From: Gracilibacter sp.
Lineage (GTDB): Bacteria > Bacillota > Desulfitobacteriia > Desulfitobacteriales > Syntrophobotulaceae
Reading direction: 5' to 3'
DNA: 43,817 nt
Assembly (NCBI GenBank): GCA_024637055.1
Contig: JAGXFZ010000017.1
Span: 1-43,817 of the forward strand
Positions 25,087 through 33,882 of this stretch are shown piece after piece. A program made the position numbers and the translations under genes. Each line of letters starts with the position of its first letter. Positions within the stretch are counted from its first letter, which is position 1. The notes under the pieces were generated by a model. It was not told the DNA's origin, searched no databases, and saw only the letters and a list, made by a program, of their open reading frames with translations.

Positions 25087-27912
25087 GTGAGATTAAAGCA
25101 CGTAGTATTTGTTGTTTTACTAATAAGTCTCTTAGGCTGTAGTGATGGACAAAATGAAGCTCTGACAACGGATGAAACGGTACAGTTAAAACCAGATCTT
25201 GAGTACGTTATCTATCCCAAGCCTTTGCCTGATCGAGCCGAACCAAAAGAGATTACAGGTGGGATTAATCTCCTTATCATAAAGGAAGAAGGTGAATGGA
25301 TAAATATTCAATATGAAGGGGGAGGAGGCTATATCCCAAAATGGTATGCTTCGACTGAAGCTAAGCAAATCCAAGCGATCTTCTCCGAAGCTATGGTTCT
25401 AGAACAGGACTATAAGGGAAGTCTTTATCCCAATGGACCGCAGATAGTTGATCTTAAACAAGGGAAGCTTCTCAAACCTCTGAAAGAATGGAATGGCTGG
25501 TATGAAGTGGGTATTCTCACCTTAAATAGACCTGCTGTACAATTTGCCTGGGTTCCTGCAGATGAATTAGTGTCTGTACATGAAATGCGACCGGTAGAAG
25601 GCTATCTCAGAACGGGAACGGAGGTTTATCTTGAAGAAGAGTTCGAGAAAATTCCGTTATCTAAACCTGCAAGTATTCCCTATGAAATGATTGCGAGTAT
25701 TATCTCAGAACAAGATGACTACCTTAGGCTAGAAGCACACAATGGATGGAAGGCTTGGACAGCAAGAGAGAACCTTGTATATAACAAATCCAGTGGGATT
25801 CCAAAAGAACTTCCATCTGCCTTAGTCAATGATGAACGTATCGTTTTTAGCGATGAATCTAGTACGTATAATAACAGTGAATTAACGGAGTTAAACACGG
25901 AAATAGAAAAAATCTTCAGCGAAAATGAGAAAAGATTTGTAAGCGGAGATATTTGTTTCGTCGATAATAACAATATTATCTTTTCAGTTTACAACGGACA
26001 TTATAATGACATACCTGAAAAGAATCATGACATTTATAAATATAACTTAGAAACCAAGAAGCTAAAGCTGCTTTGCCAAGAATTTATGATCTATTATGAC
26101 AGTACTGTCAACATTAGGGATGCACGCAACTTTTCAATTATAAGAGGTGGCTCTTATCTACTTATCGAAGATGACAACGTCAAGACAAAAAGGTATCTTC
26201 GTTCTGAAGCTAAAGAGGTTTTCCAATATCCAAACGATGTTATTTATAATGAAAGTAATGATAAAATACTCATTCTAGAGAATGATCTGATAACAAAAAC
26301 GAACCGAGCTTTTGTAACTGCAAATGATTTTACTTCACCGATAAAATTACCGTTTAACAATATCTACAGAGTTCAGTGGGCAGATAATGATAATGTACTT
26401 ATAGCTTATAAGGACAGTAACTATAATAGCTATTTAGTTAAATATAATCTTAAAAATAAAAGTAAGGTCTCCATATCTATGCCGGACAATTACTGGTTCA
26501 TAGATCCTGTGATTTCAGATAATGGAATAATAAAATTTTTATATTTAAATCAACCAATAAACGAAACTCCGTGGGGATTCTATGATACCACCACGGGGGA
26601 GATAAACTATCTATTTTTTGAGTGCCCTGTTGGTGTTACTCCGGTTAGGAACGGAAGAATTGCCGGCTATATACCGTCTTTTTATAAAGATTTGAATCAA
26701 AACAATCAACTGTTCATCTATAACAACACAACCAAAGAAATCTCACTCCGAAATCGCTCAATTGACCGCCCTCATAATGTAGCAGTTTCACCGGATGGAA
26801 CCAGGATTATTTATACTATCAATGCGAAAGGGGAAAGCAAGTTCATTCTTAACGAGCCAACCTCGTCAGTCAGAAAAGAGACTTATAGAGATGTTTATAA
26901 TATTTTTGAAATCGACATTGAGACGGGGGTTAGAAGTGAACTTGGTGCAATTCAAGATTTGCAATACCGGTATTTTAACCTATCACCCAATCGAAAGTGG
27001 ATGTCTATGATTAAGATAACTTCTAGTGTTGGGGATGGTGAAGAGGGGATTCCTTTTCTTTATCAGCTATCTGACGGAAAACTTATGAGCCTCGAAGAAA
27101 AGGTTAAGAGATGGGATTACGAGACCAAATGGTTTAGTGATTCTTCCCGAATTATGTTTGGTAGGGAGACTATTTATAATCTGTATGACAGAGAAGTGTC
27201 CGACTGTCAAATTCCAGAAAATATGATTCCCTTAAGTAGGGAACCTTCACCGGATGGAAATAAAATTGTTGTTTTTGCTTATGAACAAGAGGAGCAAACT
27301 GGAAGACAACAAGGGCCGTTAATCTTATATTTTTTGGATAGTCAGAACATGAAAGTCATCAAAACAATTGAAACATCCCTTGGGACCTTAGAAGGTAAGC
27401 TAGGGAATCCCGAACCTATAAGATTTACATGGATGCAAGACAGTCAGGGTCTGATTGTTGAATCTTGGGTAGCGGAAGAATATTGGGAATCTTCTTTATG
27501 GAAGATTAATTTAACAGATGGTTCAGTGGCTAAATTCAGTGAGCTTGGGCAGTATCCTCTTGTCTCACCCGATGGCCAAAAAGTAGTTTATTTGACCCAA
27601 GAATATACCAACGAGGAACACAATCTTAATCCCAATACAATATTAAAAGTCGTTTCCCCAGAGAATGATGTGCTAAGCACTTTTGATATGGCACACTATG
27701 GAGTTTATGCTTTTGCAGGCCAGATGCTCTGGGACAGTTCATCTGATTTAATTGTGGCAACTGCCCATTTTTACGAAGACGGGATACAAAACAAATACCT
27801 GCTTTGTTGGGATACTTCGGTAAGGTCTATAAAAAAAATATTAGTTGATTATTCCACAACATTACTATACAGCGAAGACGGCAAAGTAGTTTGTGTTGAT
27901 GGGAGTATTTAA
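25087..27912 (+). CDS. Large lipoprotein with SH3-like and WD40/TolB-type propeller repeats
   Basis: The 941-residue protein has a signal ending in LLGC (lipidated Cys18). Residues about 50-250 hold three similar beta-rich units (EEGEWINIQYEGGGGYIPKW, then WNGWYEVGIL, then AHNGWKAWTARENL) like bacterial SH3 domains. The rest is a beta-propeller-like part with PD40 motifs (VSPDGTRIIYTI, PSPDGNKIVVFAY, VSPDGQKVVYLT). It would sit on the outer face of the membrane; the ligand is unknown, and cell wall or peptide binding is a guess. GTG start after AGGAGG. It is intact although the genes on both sides are decayed. Confidence 0.75.
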   Translation: MRLKHVVFVVLLISLLGCSDGQNEALTTDETVQLKPDLEYVIYPKPLPDRAEPKEITGGINLLIIKEEGEWINIQYEGGGGYIPKWYASTEAKQIQAIFSEAMVLEQDYKGSLYPNGPQIVDLKQGKLLKPLKEWNGWYEVGILTLNRPAVQFAWVPADELVSVHEMRPVEGYLRTGTEVYLEEEFEKIPLSKPASIPYEMIASIISEQDDYLRLEAHNGWKAWTARENLVYNKSSGIPKELPSALVNDERIVFSDESSTYNNSELTELNTEIEKIFSENEKRFVSGDICFVDNNNIIFSVYNGHYNDIPEKNHDIYKYNLETKKLKLLCQEFMIYYDSTVNIRDARNFSIIRGGSYLLIEDDNVKTKRYLRSEAKEVFQYPNDVIYNESNDKILILENDLITKTNRAFVTANDFTSPIKLPFNNIYRVQWADNDNVLIAYKDSNYNSYLVKYNLKNKSKVSISMPDNYWFIDPVISDNGIIKFLYLNQPINETPWGFYDTTTGEINYLFFECPVGVTPVRNGRIAGYIPSFYKDLNQNNQLFIYNNTTKEISLRNRSIDRPHNVAVSPDGTRIIYTINAKGESKFILNEPTSSVRKETYRDVYNIFEIDIETGVRSELGAIQDLQYRYFNLSPNRKWMSMIKITSSVGDGEEGIPFLYQLSDGKLMSLEEKVKRWDYETKWFSDSSRIMFGRETIYNLYDREVSDCQIPENMIPLSREPSPDGNKIVVFAYEQEEQTGRQQGPLILYFLDSQNMKVIKTIETSLGTLEGKLGNPEPIRFTWMQDSQGLIVESWVAEEYWESSLWKINLTDGSVAKFSELGQYPLVSPDGQKVVYLTQEYTNEEHNLNPNTILKVVSPENDVLSTFDMAHYGVYAFAGQMLWDSSSDLIVATAHFYEDGIQNKYLLCWDTSVRSIKKILVDYSTTLLYSEDGKVVCVDGSI

Positions 27913-27993
27913 TTCAAAATTATTTAGATAATAGTATAGAACAACAAGGGTTTAGTCAAAGCACTTAGAGACCATATAAGGGGGAAACTAACT

Positions 27994-28216
27994 ATGTCAA
28001 ACGTAGCACCACTTGAAGCATTGAAAGCCCGTTTTGAGAAAAACATGGACCGCCATAAAGGTCTTGTATGGACTAAAATACAAGCAAAGCTGGGAGCTAA
28101 TACTGAAAAACTGTGGTCACTCAATGAAATGGAAAAAACCGGTGGTGAACCGGATGTTGTTGGTTATGATGAAACGTCGGATGAATACATTTTTTATGAT
28201 TGTTCAGCAGAAAGTC
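27994..28216 (+). pseudogene. DUF4256 protein, 3' end deleted
   Basis: The frame encodes the N-terminal 72 residues of a DUF4256 protein: LKARFEKNMDRHKG, KLWSLNEMEKTGGEPDVVGY and EYIFYDCSAES match this family as I recall it (normal length about 180-190). It breaks off right after CSAES and runs into the end of the convergent GGDEF gene. The function of the family is unknown. The ATG follows GGGGGAAAC. Confidence 0.75.
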
Positions 28217-29660
28217 TTATCTATTAATTCTTCTATCTTGATATCTTTGTCTTCCGGAACCGAAGTTGATATACCAAAGGCTTACAGTCACTCTAATTAT
28301 TTTTCCTTTGGAGAGTATATCTAAGCCGGCAATTTTTTGTCTTATATCTTCAGCGACAGAAATAGCTTGTTCACTATTCGTTTCTGCTAGGATAATCAAA
28401 AATTCCTCGCCACCATACCTACCAATAATGTCTGTTCTTCTTATTCGTTTCTTACACTCTTCAACTACGTTGACAATGACTTCGTCCCCTGCGAGATGTC
28501 CATACTGATCATTTGTTCTTTTAAAGTAATCGATATCAATCATTAATACTGATGTGTGTTTAGAATATCTTTGGGCTCTTAGTAATTCTTTCTCAGCTTC
28601 TTCCATCAGCTTTCTTCTATTGTATATATCCGTTAGTGAATCGTTGTAAGCCATATAGTTTAGTTTATTTAGCATATCTTTTTCCTTGGTTATATCCTGA
28701 AAAATATAAACACTGCACACGCTATTTTTATTCTCTTTGATAGCAGAAACATGGTATTTGTAGTACTTTTTTTGTCCGTTCTTCATGATTTCAACTTTAT
28801 GGATATCATCAGCATTTTCAATAATCTTCTTTCCTTCTTCAAAGCAGGTTATGCTTTTACCTATATTAGTTGCATTAAGCCAGGAAAAAGTTTTTTGTCC
28901 AGAATTGTTAAAGTCAATTAATCTTCCATTGTCATCGATAACGATTATGCCCTCGCTTATTTCCGAGAACACAATACTTCTAATGATTTCTTTCATTTCT
29001 AGAAAATTATACCGGAATAAGGCAATGAAATAGGAAATGGCCATAACGAGAAATCCGAAAGGCGTTAGGTCCAGTCCCATCGGAGCCATACCTAGGAGGT
29101 AAATCGAAAAGACAATTGTTAAAGAAACAGATCCAAAAAGCATCCAAAATGACTGCGTACTTAGGCTATATTTAGCAGCCTTCCATAATTTATAAAAAAC
29201 AAAAATACTAAATAGCAATATAGAATAGGAGTACGTGGCAAACACAAAGTACCATGGACCTTTCATCAGGTGTGCTATAAGATGGCCATTAAACTCAATT
29301 ATGGACACATCCGCATAGTATAAATGATGATATTCATTTGTTGTGCTCATAAACAAGGTAAGGAATGGAATAATTAAGGCTAGGCTAATGAGTCTGAAAG
29401 ACGGATATTTATTGTAATTAACTTTATAAGCAAACAGAAACCAAAAAACCGGAAGAAATGATAATCCAAAGTACTCCATCTTGAGGAAAAACTTTATTTG
29501 TTCTAAAAAAGTAAAGTAGTAGTATTGATAAAGGGTAAAATGTCTGGTAATATATGAATTGTGAAGAATGGTATTAAGTTCAATTATTGACGAACTATTT
29601 TGATGCTTAACTAATTTAATCTTAAATTTGAATATGATAAATGCAATGTATCTGTATGCA
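28217..29660 (-). pseudogene. Membrane PAS-GGDEF diguanylate cyclase, both ends damaged
   Basis: Residues in the middle are well kept: an N-terminal multi-membrane region of the histidine-kinase 7TM type (EQIKFFLKMEYFGLSFLPVF), a PAS domain (SEGIIVIDDNGRLIDFN) and a GGDEF domain with the inhibitory RxxD (RRTD) and the active motif GGEEF. Near the end, VTVS should continue FGISTSVPEDKDIKIEELIDK but the frame slips, and the gene stops at the junction with the DUF4256 remnant, losing the last GGDEF helix. The 5' part also lacks a recognisable start; the boundary near 29660 is approximate. If read-through occurred it would have made c-di-GMP at the membrane. Confidence 0.75.
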
Positions 29661-29701
29661 CTTAAAAGTGCCTGGGGATACAGGGCTTGTTTCTTTACCT
29701 G

Positions 29702-29829
29702 ACCGCAAGGTGTTTCCAAGCGGGAAGGCGCGCATGCGGTATGTGTGTTGTTTCTTTAGTATTTATTATGCCGTTCTGCTCCCTTTCTGTGTAAATTTGC
29801 GGAAAGGGAGTTTTTATTATGAAAGGGAG
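29702..29829 (+). promoter_or_regulatory. Structured leader of the hydrogenase maturation operon
   Basis: The leader holds several possible stems: CCGC (29704-29707) with GCGG (29720-29723), CGGTAT (29737-29742) with ATGCCG (29768-29773), and a terminator. GAAAGGGAG occurs twice, at 29802-29810 in the terminator stem and at 29821-29829 as the ribosome binding site of the first gene. The same CTCCCTTTC (29779-29787) can pair with either copy. This points to transcription attenuation or control of translation start. It matches no riboswitch class that I could name. Confidence 0.55.
29779..29815 (+). terminator. Intrinsic terminator in the hyd operon leader
   Basis: Stem CTCCCTTTC (29779-29787) with GAAAGGGAG (29802-29810), loop of 14 bases, then TTTTT. 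It lies 25 bases before the first start codon, so it would act as an attenuator if transcribed from upstream, or as the terminator of an upstream transcript. Confidence 0.8.
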
Positions 29830-29839
29830 ATGATGGCGA

Positions 29840-30085
29840 ATGGATAAACGAATAGGCATTGTAGGTATTGTGATTGAAGACCTGTCATGCGTAGAACGGG
29901 TCAATTTGGTATTACATGAATATGCAGAGCTGATTGTGGGGAGGATGGGAATTCCCTACAGGGAACGCGGCGTATCTGTCATATCGTTGATTGTTGACGG
30001 CAGCAACGATCAATTCAGTGCATTGACCGGTAAACTTGGCAGAATCTCGGGGGCCTCGGTCAAGTCAATGGTTACTAAAAATTGA
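29840..30085 (+). CDS. TM1266-family iron-only hydrogenase system putative regulator
   Basis: The 81-residue protein fits the small ACT/NikR-C-like family found beside [FeFe]-hydrogenase maturation genes: IGIVGIVIEDLSCVERVNLV, then IVGRMGIPYRERGVSVISLI and KLGRISGASVKSM. The exact role is not known; it is called a regulator from its fold. It is the first gene of the operon, with GGGAGATG as ribosome site that can be masked by the leader. Confidence 0.9.
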   Translation: MDKRIGIVGIVIEDLSCVERVNLVLHEYAELIVGRMGIPYRERGVSVISLIVDGSNDQFSALTGKLGRISGASVKSMVTKN

Positions 30086-30123
30086 AATATCAAGCGTTTG
30101 ACGTGTTGATAGGAGTGTGACCT

Positions 30124-31215
30124 ATGCAATTTATGACCAAGAGCGACTATGAATTTTCCCGCTATTTGAATACAGCTGGTAAGAAAGAACTTTCTGGCAT
30201 AATCCGCTATTTTTGTGCGGAAACGCCGCAGGAGGAGCTGTCCGAGCTCGCTGCCTGTGCAAATAGATTGCGAGAAAAGCATTATGGACGCAGGGTCTAT
30301 TTTCGGGGGCTGATCGAATTTTCCAGCCACTGCCGAAAAGACTGCTATTATTGCGGTATACGCAAGAGCAATTTTAACGCTCGCCGCTACCGCTTGTCAG
30401 AAGAGGAGATCCTGAGCTGTTGCCAAAACGGCTATAACCTCGGGTTTCGTACCTTCGTGCTTCAAAGCGGTGAGGATAGCTATTTTACTGATGAGAGACT
30501 GTGCTCCCTCGTAGCAGAAATCAAACAGCGTTTTGCGGATTGTGCGGTGACGCTTTCGGTGGGCGAGCGACGTAGCGACTCCTATAAACGGCTCTACGAT
30601 GCCGGTGCCGACCGCTATCTTTTACGTCATGAAACAGCGGATGTGGCCCACTACGATAAGCTCCATCCACCCATGATGAGTCTCGAGAACCGTAAGCAGT
30701 GTCTGTATAGCCTGAAGGAAATAGGTTATCAGGTAGGTGCAGGCTTTATGATGGAGTCTCCGTTTCAAACTTTTGATACCTTGGCCGAGGATCTCATATT
30801 TTTACGAGATCTTAAACCACATATGATTGGCATCGGCCCTTTCATTCCGCACATGTATACAAGGTTTGCAGGCCTTGACACTCCTTCCTCCGGCAGAACG
30901 GTCGTTATGCTGTCGCTTATTCGTATCATGCTGCCTAAAGTCCTGCTGCCATCCACCACTGCGCTCGGTACCATCGATCCACAAGGTCGGGAAAAGGGTC
31001 TGAAAGCTGGTGCCAATGTCGTGATGCCTAACTTATCCCCCGTTGCGTACCGCAGTGACTATTCCCTGTACGACAACAAGATATGTACGGGAGAGGAAGC
31101 GGCGGAGTGTCTGCATTGTCTGACAAACCGCATTGAGTCGGCAGGTTTTGAGCCTGATTTTTCCCGTGGTGATCATGTGGATTTGCAGAAAGGGGGAGAC
31201 CTGATATGCGGATAG
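30124..31215 (+). CDS. hydE: [FeFe]-hydrogenase maturase HydE (radical SAM)
   Basis: HydE is a radical S-adenosylmethionine enzyme that takes part in making the H-cluster dithiolate ligand and iron complex. The 363-residue protein has the CxxxCxxC cluster motif at Cys70, Cys74 and Cys77 (CRKDCYYCG), then GFRTFVLQSGEDSYFTD, the SAM-binding region VTLSVGERRSD, and the conserved GIGPFIPH. The ATG is preceded by a weak ribosome site (GGAGTGTG). Its stop overlaps the aspA start by ten bases. The GC content is clearly higher than in genes on either side of the operon. Confidence 0.95.
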   Translation: MQFMTKSDYEFSRYLNTAGKKELSGIIRYFCAETPQEELSELAACANRLREKHYGRRVYFRGLIEFSSHCRKDCYYCGIRKSNFNARRYRLSEEEILSCCQNGYNLGFRTFVLQSGEDSYFTDERLCSLVAEIKQRFADCAVTLSVGERRSDSYKRLYDAGADRYLLRHETADVAHYDKLHPPMMSLENRKQCLYSLKEIGYQVGAGFMMESPFQTFDTLAEDLIFLRDLKPHMIGIGPFIPHMYTRFAGLDTPSSGRTVVMLSLIRIMLPKVLLPSTTALGTIDPQGREKGLKAGANVVMPNLSPVAYRSDYSLYDNKICTGEEAAECLHCLTNRIESAGFEPDFSRGDHVDLQKGGDLICG

Positions 31216-32606
31216 AACATGATATTCTGGGCGAGATGCCGATAGACGATAGCTCTTATTATGGGATTTACACGGCGCGTGCCGTACAGAATTTTGCCAT
31301 CACGGGTGTTCCTTTTCATTCGGCTCTAGTAGAAGCCCTTGTTATAGTTAAAAAGGCGGCAGCACTTACTAATTGCACCATTGGTGCCTTAGACAAATCT
31401 ATTGCGGGGGCGGTTGCCTCGGCATGTGACGAAATCCTGGCCGGCGGTCTGCGTGACCAATTTGTTGTTGACTGCCTGCAGGGCGGGGCCGGTACTTCTG
31501 CCAATATGAATGTGAACGAAGTGATTGCCAACCGGGCTATCGAGTTGTTGGGCGGGTACAAAGGCGATTACGGCTTGGTCCATCCATTGGACCATGTCAA
31601 TTTGCATCAATCCACCAACGATGTATTTCCTACAGCAGTCCGCATTGCCGCTATCCGTCTATTAAAGCCGGTGACGGATTGTTTTGCCGACCTGCAAACC
31701 GCCCTGCAGGAAAAGGAAGAAGAGTTTTCCACCGTTTTAAAGATTGGCCGGACCCAGTTACAGGATGCAGTGCCCGTCACGCTCGGTCAGGAGTTCGGGG
31801 CCTGGGCGGCAGCCATTGCGCGCGACCGATGGCGCCTTTACAAGGCAGTGGAGCGGCTGCGGCAGGTAGATATCGGCGGCACCGCCGTGGGGACGGGGAT
31901 AAACGCACCAAGAATATATATTTTTACTATGATTGAGCAGTTGCGGGAAATGAGCGGCATCGGGCTGGCACGTACCGAGTATATGATGGATCCCACGCAA
32001 AACTGCGATGTGTTTGTGGAGGTCTCGGGGCTACTAAAGGCTTCGGCGGTAAATCTCACCAAGATTTCCAATGACCTCAGGCTTTTATCGTCGGGGCCTC
32101 GTGCCGGGATCGGGGAGATTACCTTGCCCGCCGTGCAGGCAGGCTCCTCGATTATGCCGGGTAAAGTAAATCCTGTGATTGCTGAGGCGGTTAACCAGAC
32201 GGCGTTTCAGATCATGGCTGATGATCTGGCCATCACCCTTGCATCTCAGGCCGGTCAATTGGAATTAAACGCATTTTTGCCGCTTATTGCCAAGAACCTT
32301 TTGGAGATGCTGGATCTTCTGCAAAACATGCTGCCCCTGTTTACCAATCGCTGTATCCGGGGAATCAAAGCGAACAGGCAGAGCTGCCTGCAAAAATTAA
32401 ATGAGAGTTTCGCCCTGGTGACGGCTCTGATTGGCTATATCGGCTATGACAAAGCATCCGAGGTAGCGCTGTTATGCCAAGAGACCGGCAGGCCGGTGCG
32501 CGAGATTGTACTCGAGCAGGGCTATGTGGATTCTGAAACCCTGGATGAAATATTCCGACTGGAACGGTTAACTGCTCCGGAAGTTTTAAAGGTAAAGGTA
32601 AGATGA
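31206..32606 (+). CDS. aspA: Aspartate ammonia-lyase within the hyd maturation operon
   Basis: The enzyme interconverts aspartate with fumarate and ammonia. The 466-residue product has the family landmarks GRTQLQDAVPVTLGQEF, DPTQNCDVFVE and the lyase signature AGSSIMPGKVNP near residues 312-323. It overlaps hydE at its start and hydF at its end (ATGA), so it is made together with the maturases. An aspartase-like gene is found in hyd maturation clusters of many Firmicutes; a role in supplying ammonia for the bridging azadithiolate of the H-cluster has been thought possible, but I treat that as inference. Its third codon positions are very GC-rich. Confidence 0.9.
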   Translation: MRIEHDILGEMPIDDSSYYGIYTARAVQNFAITGVPFHSALVEALVIVKKAAALTNCTIGALDKSIAGAVASACDEILAGGLRDQFVVDCLQGGAGTSANMNVNEVIANRAIELLGGYKGDYGLVHPLDHVNLHQSTNDVFPTAVRIAAIRLLKPVTDCFADLQTALQEKEEEFSTVLKIGRTQLQDAVPVTLGQEFGAWAAAIARDRWRLYKAVERLRQVDIGGTAVGTGINAPRIYIFTMIEQLREMSGIGLARTEYMMDPTQNCDVFVEVSGLLKASAVNLTKISNDLRLLSSGPRAGIGEITLPAVQAGSSIMPGKVNPVIAEAVNQTAFQIMADDLAITLASQAGQLELNAFLPLIAKNLLEMLDLLQNMLPLFTNRCIRGIKANRQSCLQKLNESFALVTALIGYIGYDKASEVALLCQETGRPVREIVLEQGYVDSETLDEIFRLERLTAPEVLKVKVR

Positions 32607-33850
32607 AAATGCAAAATATGAATGAAACCCCTCTAGCAAACAGGTTTACCATCGGCCTTTTCGGCAGGCGTAACGCCGGAAAATCTTCTCTGATTAATGC
32701 TCTGACCGGACAGCCGGTAGCTGTTACGTCCGAGGTGGCGGGAACAACGACTGATCCGGTTTACAAAGCCATGGAACTTTTGCCCATCGGGCCGATCGTG
32801 CTGGTCGATACTGCCGGACTCGATGACACAGGTAAGCTTGGCGAACTGCGGATCGAAAAAACCTACGAGGTACTGCGCAAAACAAACCTGGCTCTCGTGA
32901 TTGTCGATGCTGAAGCTGGTATTACCGAGTTTGAGACGGAATTTATAAGCGAGCTTGTCCAGCGGAAAATCTCGTCTGTCTGCATTTTAAACAAATGTGA
33001 CAAGTATACCGCAGACGATGAAGAGCTTAAAAGGATAGGGGAGCTAATAAAAATACCTGTGTTAGGCGCTAGCGCCCAGGAAGGTACGGGAATCGATCAG
33101 GTCAAAGAACAGATCATCACCAGCTCAAAATATGAAGATACTGAGCCTGCGCTGGTAGGAGACCTGATTAATGCGGGAGACATCGCCGTACTTGTGACAC
33201 CCATAGACAAGGCGGCGCCTAAGGGACGACTGATTCTACCCCAACAGCAGACGATCCGCGATATTATTGAAAGTGACGCGGTGGCGGTTGTTACCAAAGA
33301 GCATGAGCTTAGACTGACGCTGGAACGCTTGACTGCCCCTCCTGCCATCGTCATTACAGATTCACAGGCCTTTTTAAAGGTTTCCGCCGACACGCCTAGG
33401 GATGTTCCCATGACGTCCTTTTCAATTCTTTTTGCGCGGCAGAAGGGGGACCTTGCGGAAATGGTTCGCGGCCTTAAGCGTATAGAGAGGCTTAAGCAGG
33501 GAGACAAGGTTCTCATTGTCGAGGGCTGCACTCATCATCGTCAGGCGGATGATATTGGGTCAGTAAAAATCCCGCGCTGGATACGTCAGATTACGTGCGG
33601 TGACATCCGCTTTGAGTGGGCTTCCGGTGCTCATTTCCCGAAGGATATCGCTCAGTATGCAGCGATAGTTCACTGCGGCGGCTGTATGCTTAACCGCAGA
33701 GAAATGCAGTACCGGGTGGAAAAAGCACGCGAACAGGACGTTTTTATCACTAACTACGGTATGCTCATCGCCTATGTGCAGGGCATTTTGGACCGTGCTT
33801 TACAGCCCTTTCCCGCGGCAAGGCTTGCCCTTGAGGCTAATGAGCTATAA
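32603..33850 (+). CDS. hydF: [FeFe]-hydrogenase H-cluster scaffold GTPase HydF
   Basis: HydF assembles the diiron subcluster and passes it to the hydrogenase. The 415-residue product has a GTPase domain (G1 GRRNAGKSS at 21-29, G3 DTAGL, G4 NKCD) and the C-terminal Fe-S domain with the ligands in EGCTHH and HCGGC, matching the CxHx(46-53)HCxxC pattern of the family. It overlaps aspA by four bases. It is complete and shows no lost motif. Confidence 0.96.
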   Translation: MKMQNMNETPLANRFTIGLFGRRNAGKSSLINALTGQPVAVTSEVAGTTTDPVYKAMELLPIGPIVLVDTAGLDDTGKLGELRIEKTYEVLRKTNLALVIVDAEAGITEFETEFISELVQRKISSVCILNKCDKYTADDEELKRIGELIKIPVLGASAQEGTGIDQVKEQIITSSKYEDTEPALVGDLINAGDIAVLVTPIDKAAPKGRLILPQQQTIRDIIESDAVAVVTKEHELRLTLERLTAPPAIVITDSQAFLKVSADTPRDVPMTSFSILFARQKGDLAEMVRGLKRIERLKQGDKVLIVEGCTHHRQADDIGSVKIPRWIRQITCGDIRFEWASGAHFPKDIAQYAAIVHCGGCMLNRREMQYRVEKAREQDVFITNYGMLIAYVQGILDRALQPFPAARLALEANEL

Positions 33851-33882
33851 TATACTATTTTTATTTGAAAGGGGCCAAAGAG

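Noticed and set aside
28217-29719. A full 500-residue GGDEF protein
   Set aside because: The C-terminus leaves the GGDEF frame and the first 20 or so codons run through the hyd leader; treated as a pseudogene.
29680-29775. A known riboswitch class before the TM1266 gene
   Set aside because: I compared it by eye with Moco, c-di-GMP, cobalamin, TPP, SAM, glycine and T-box patterns and none fits; left as an unnamed leader.
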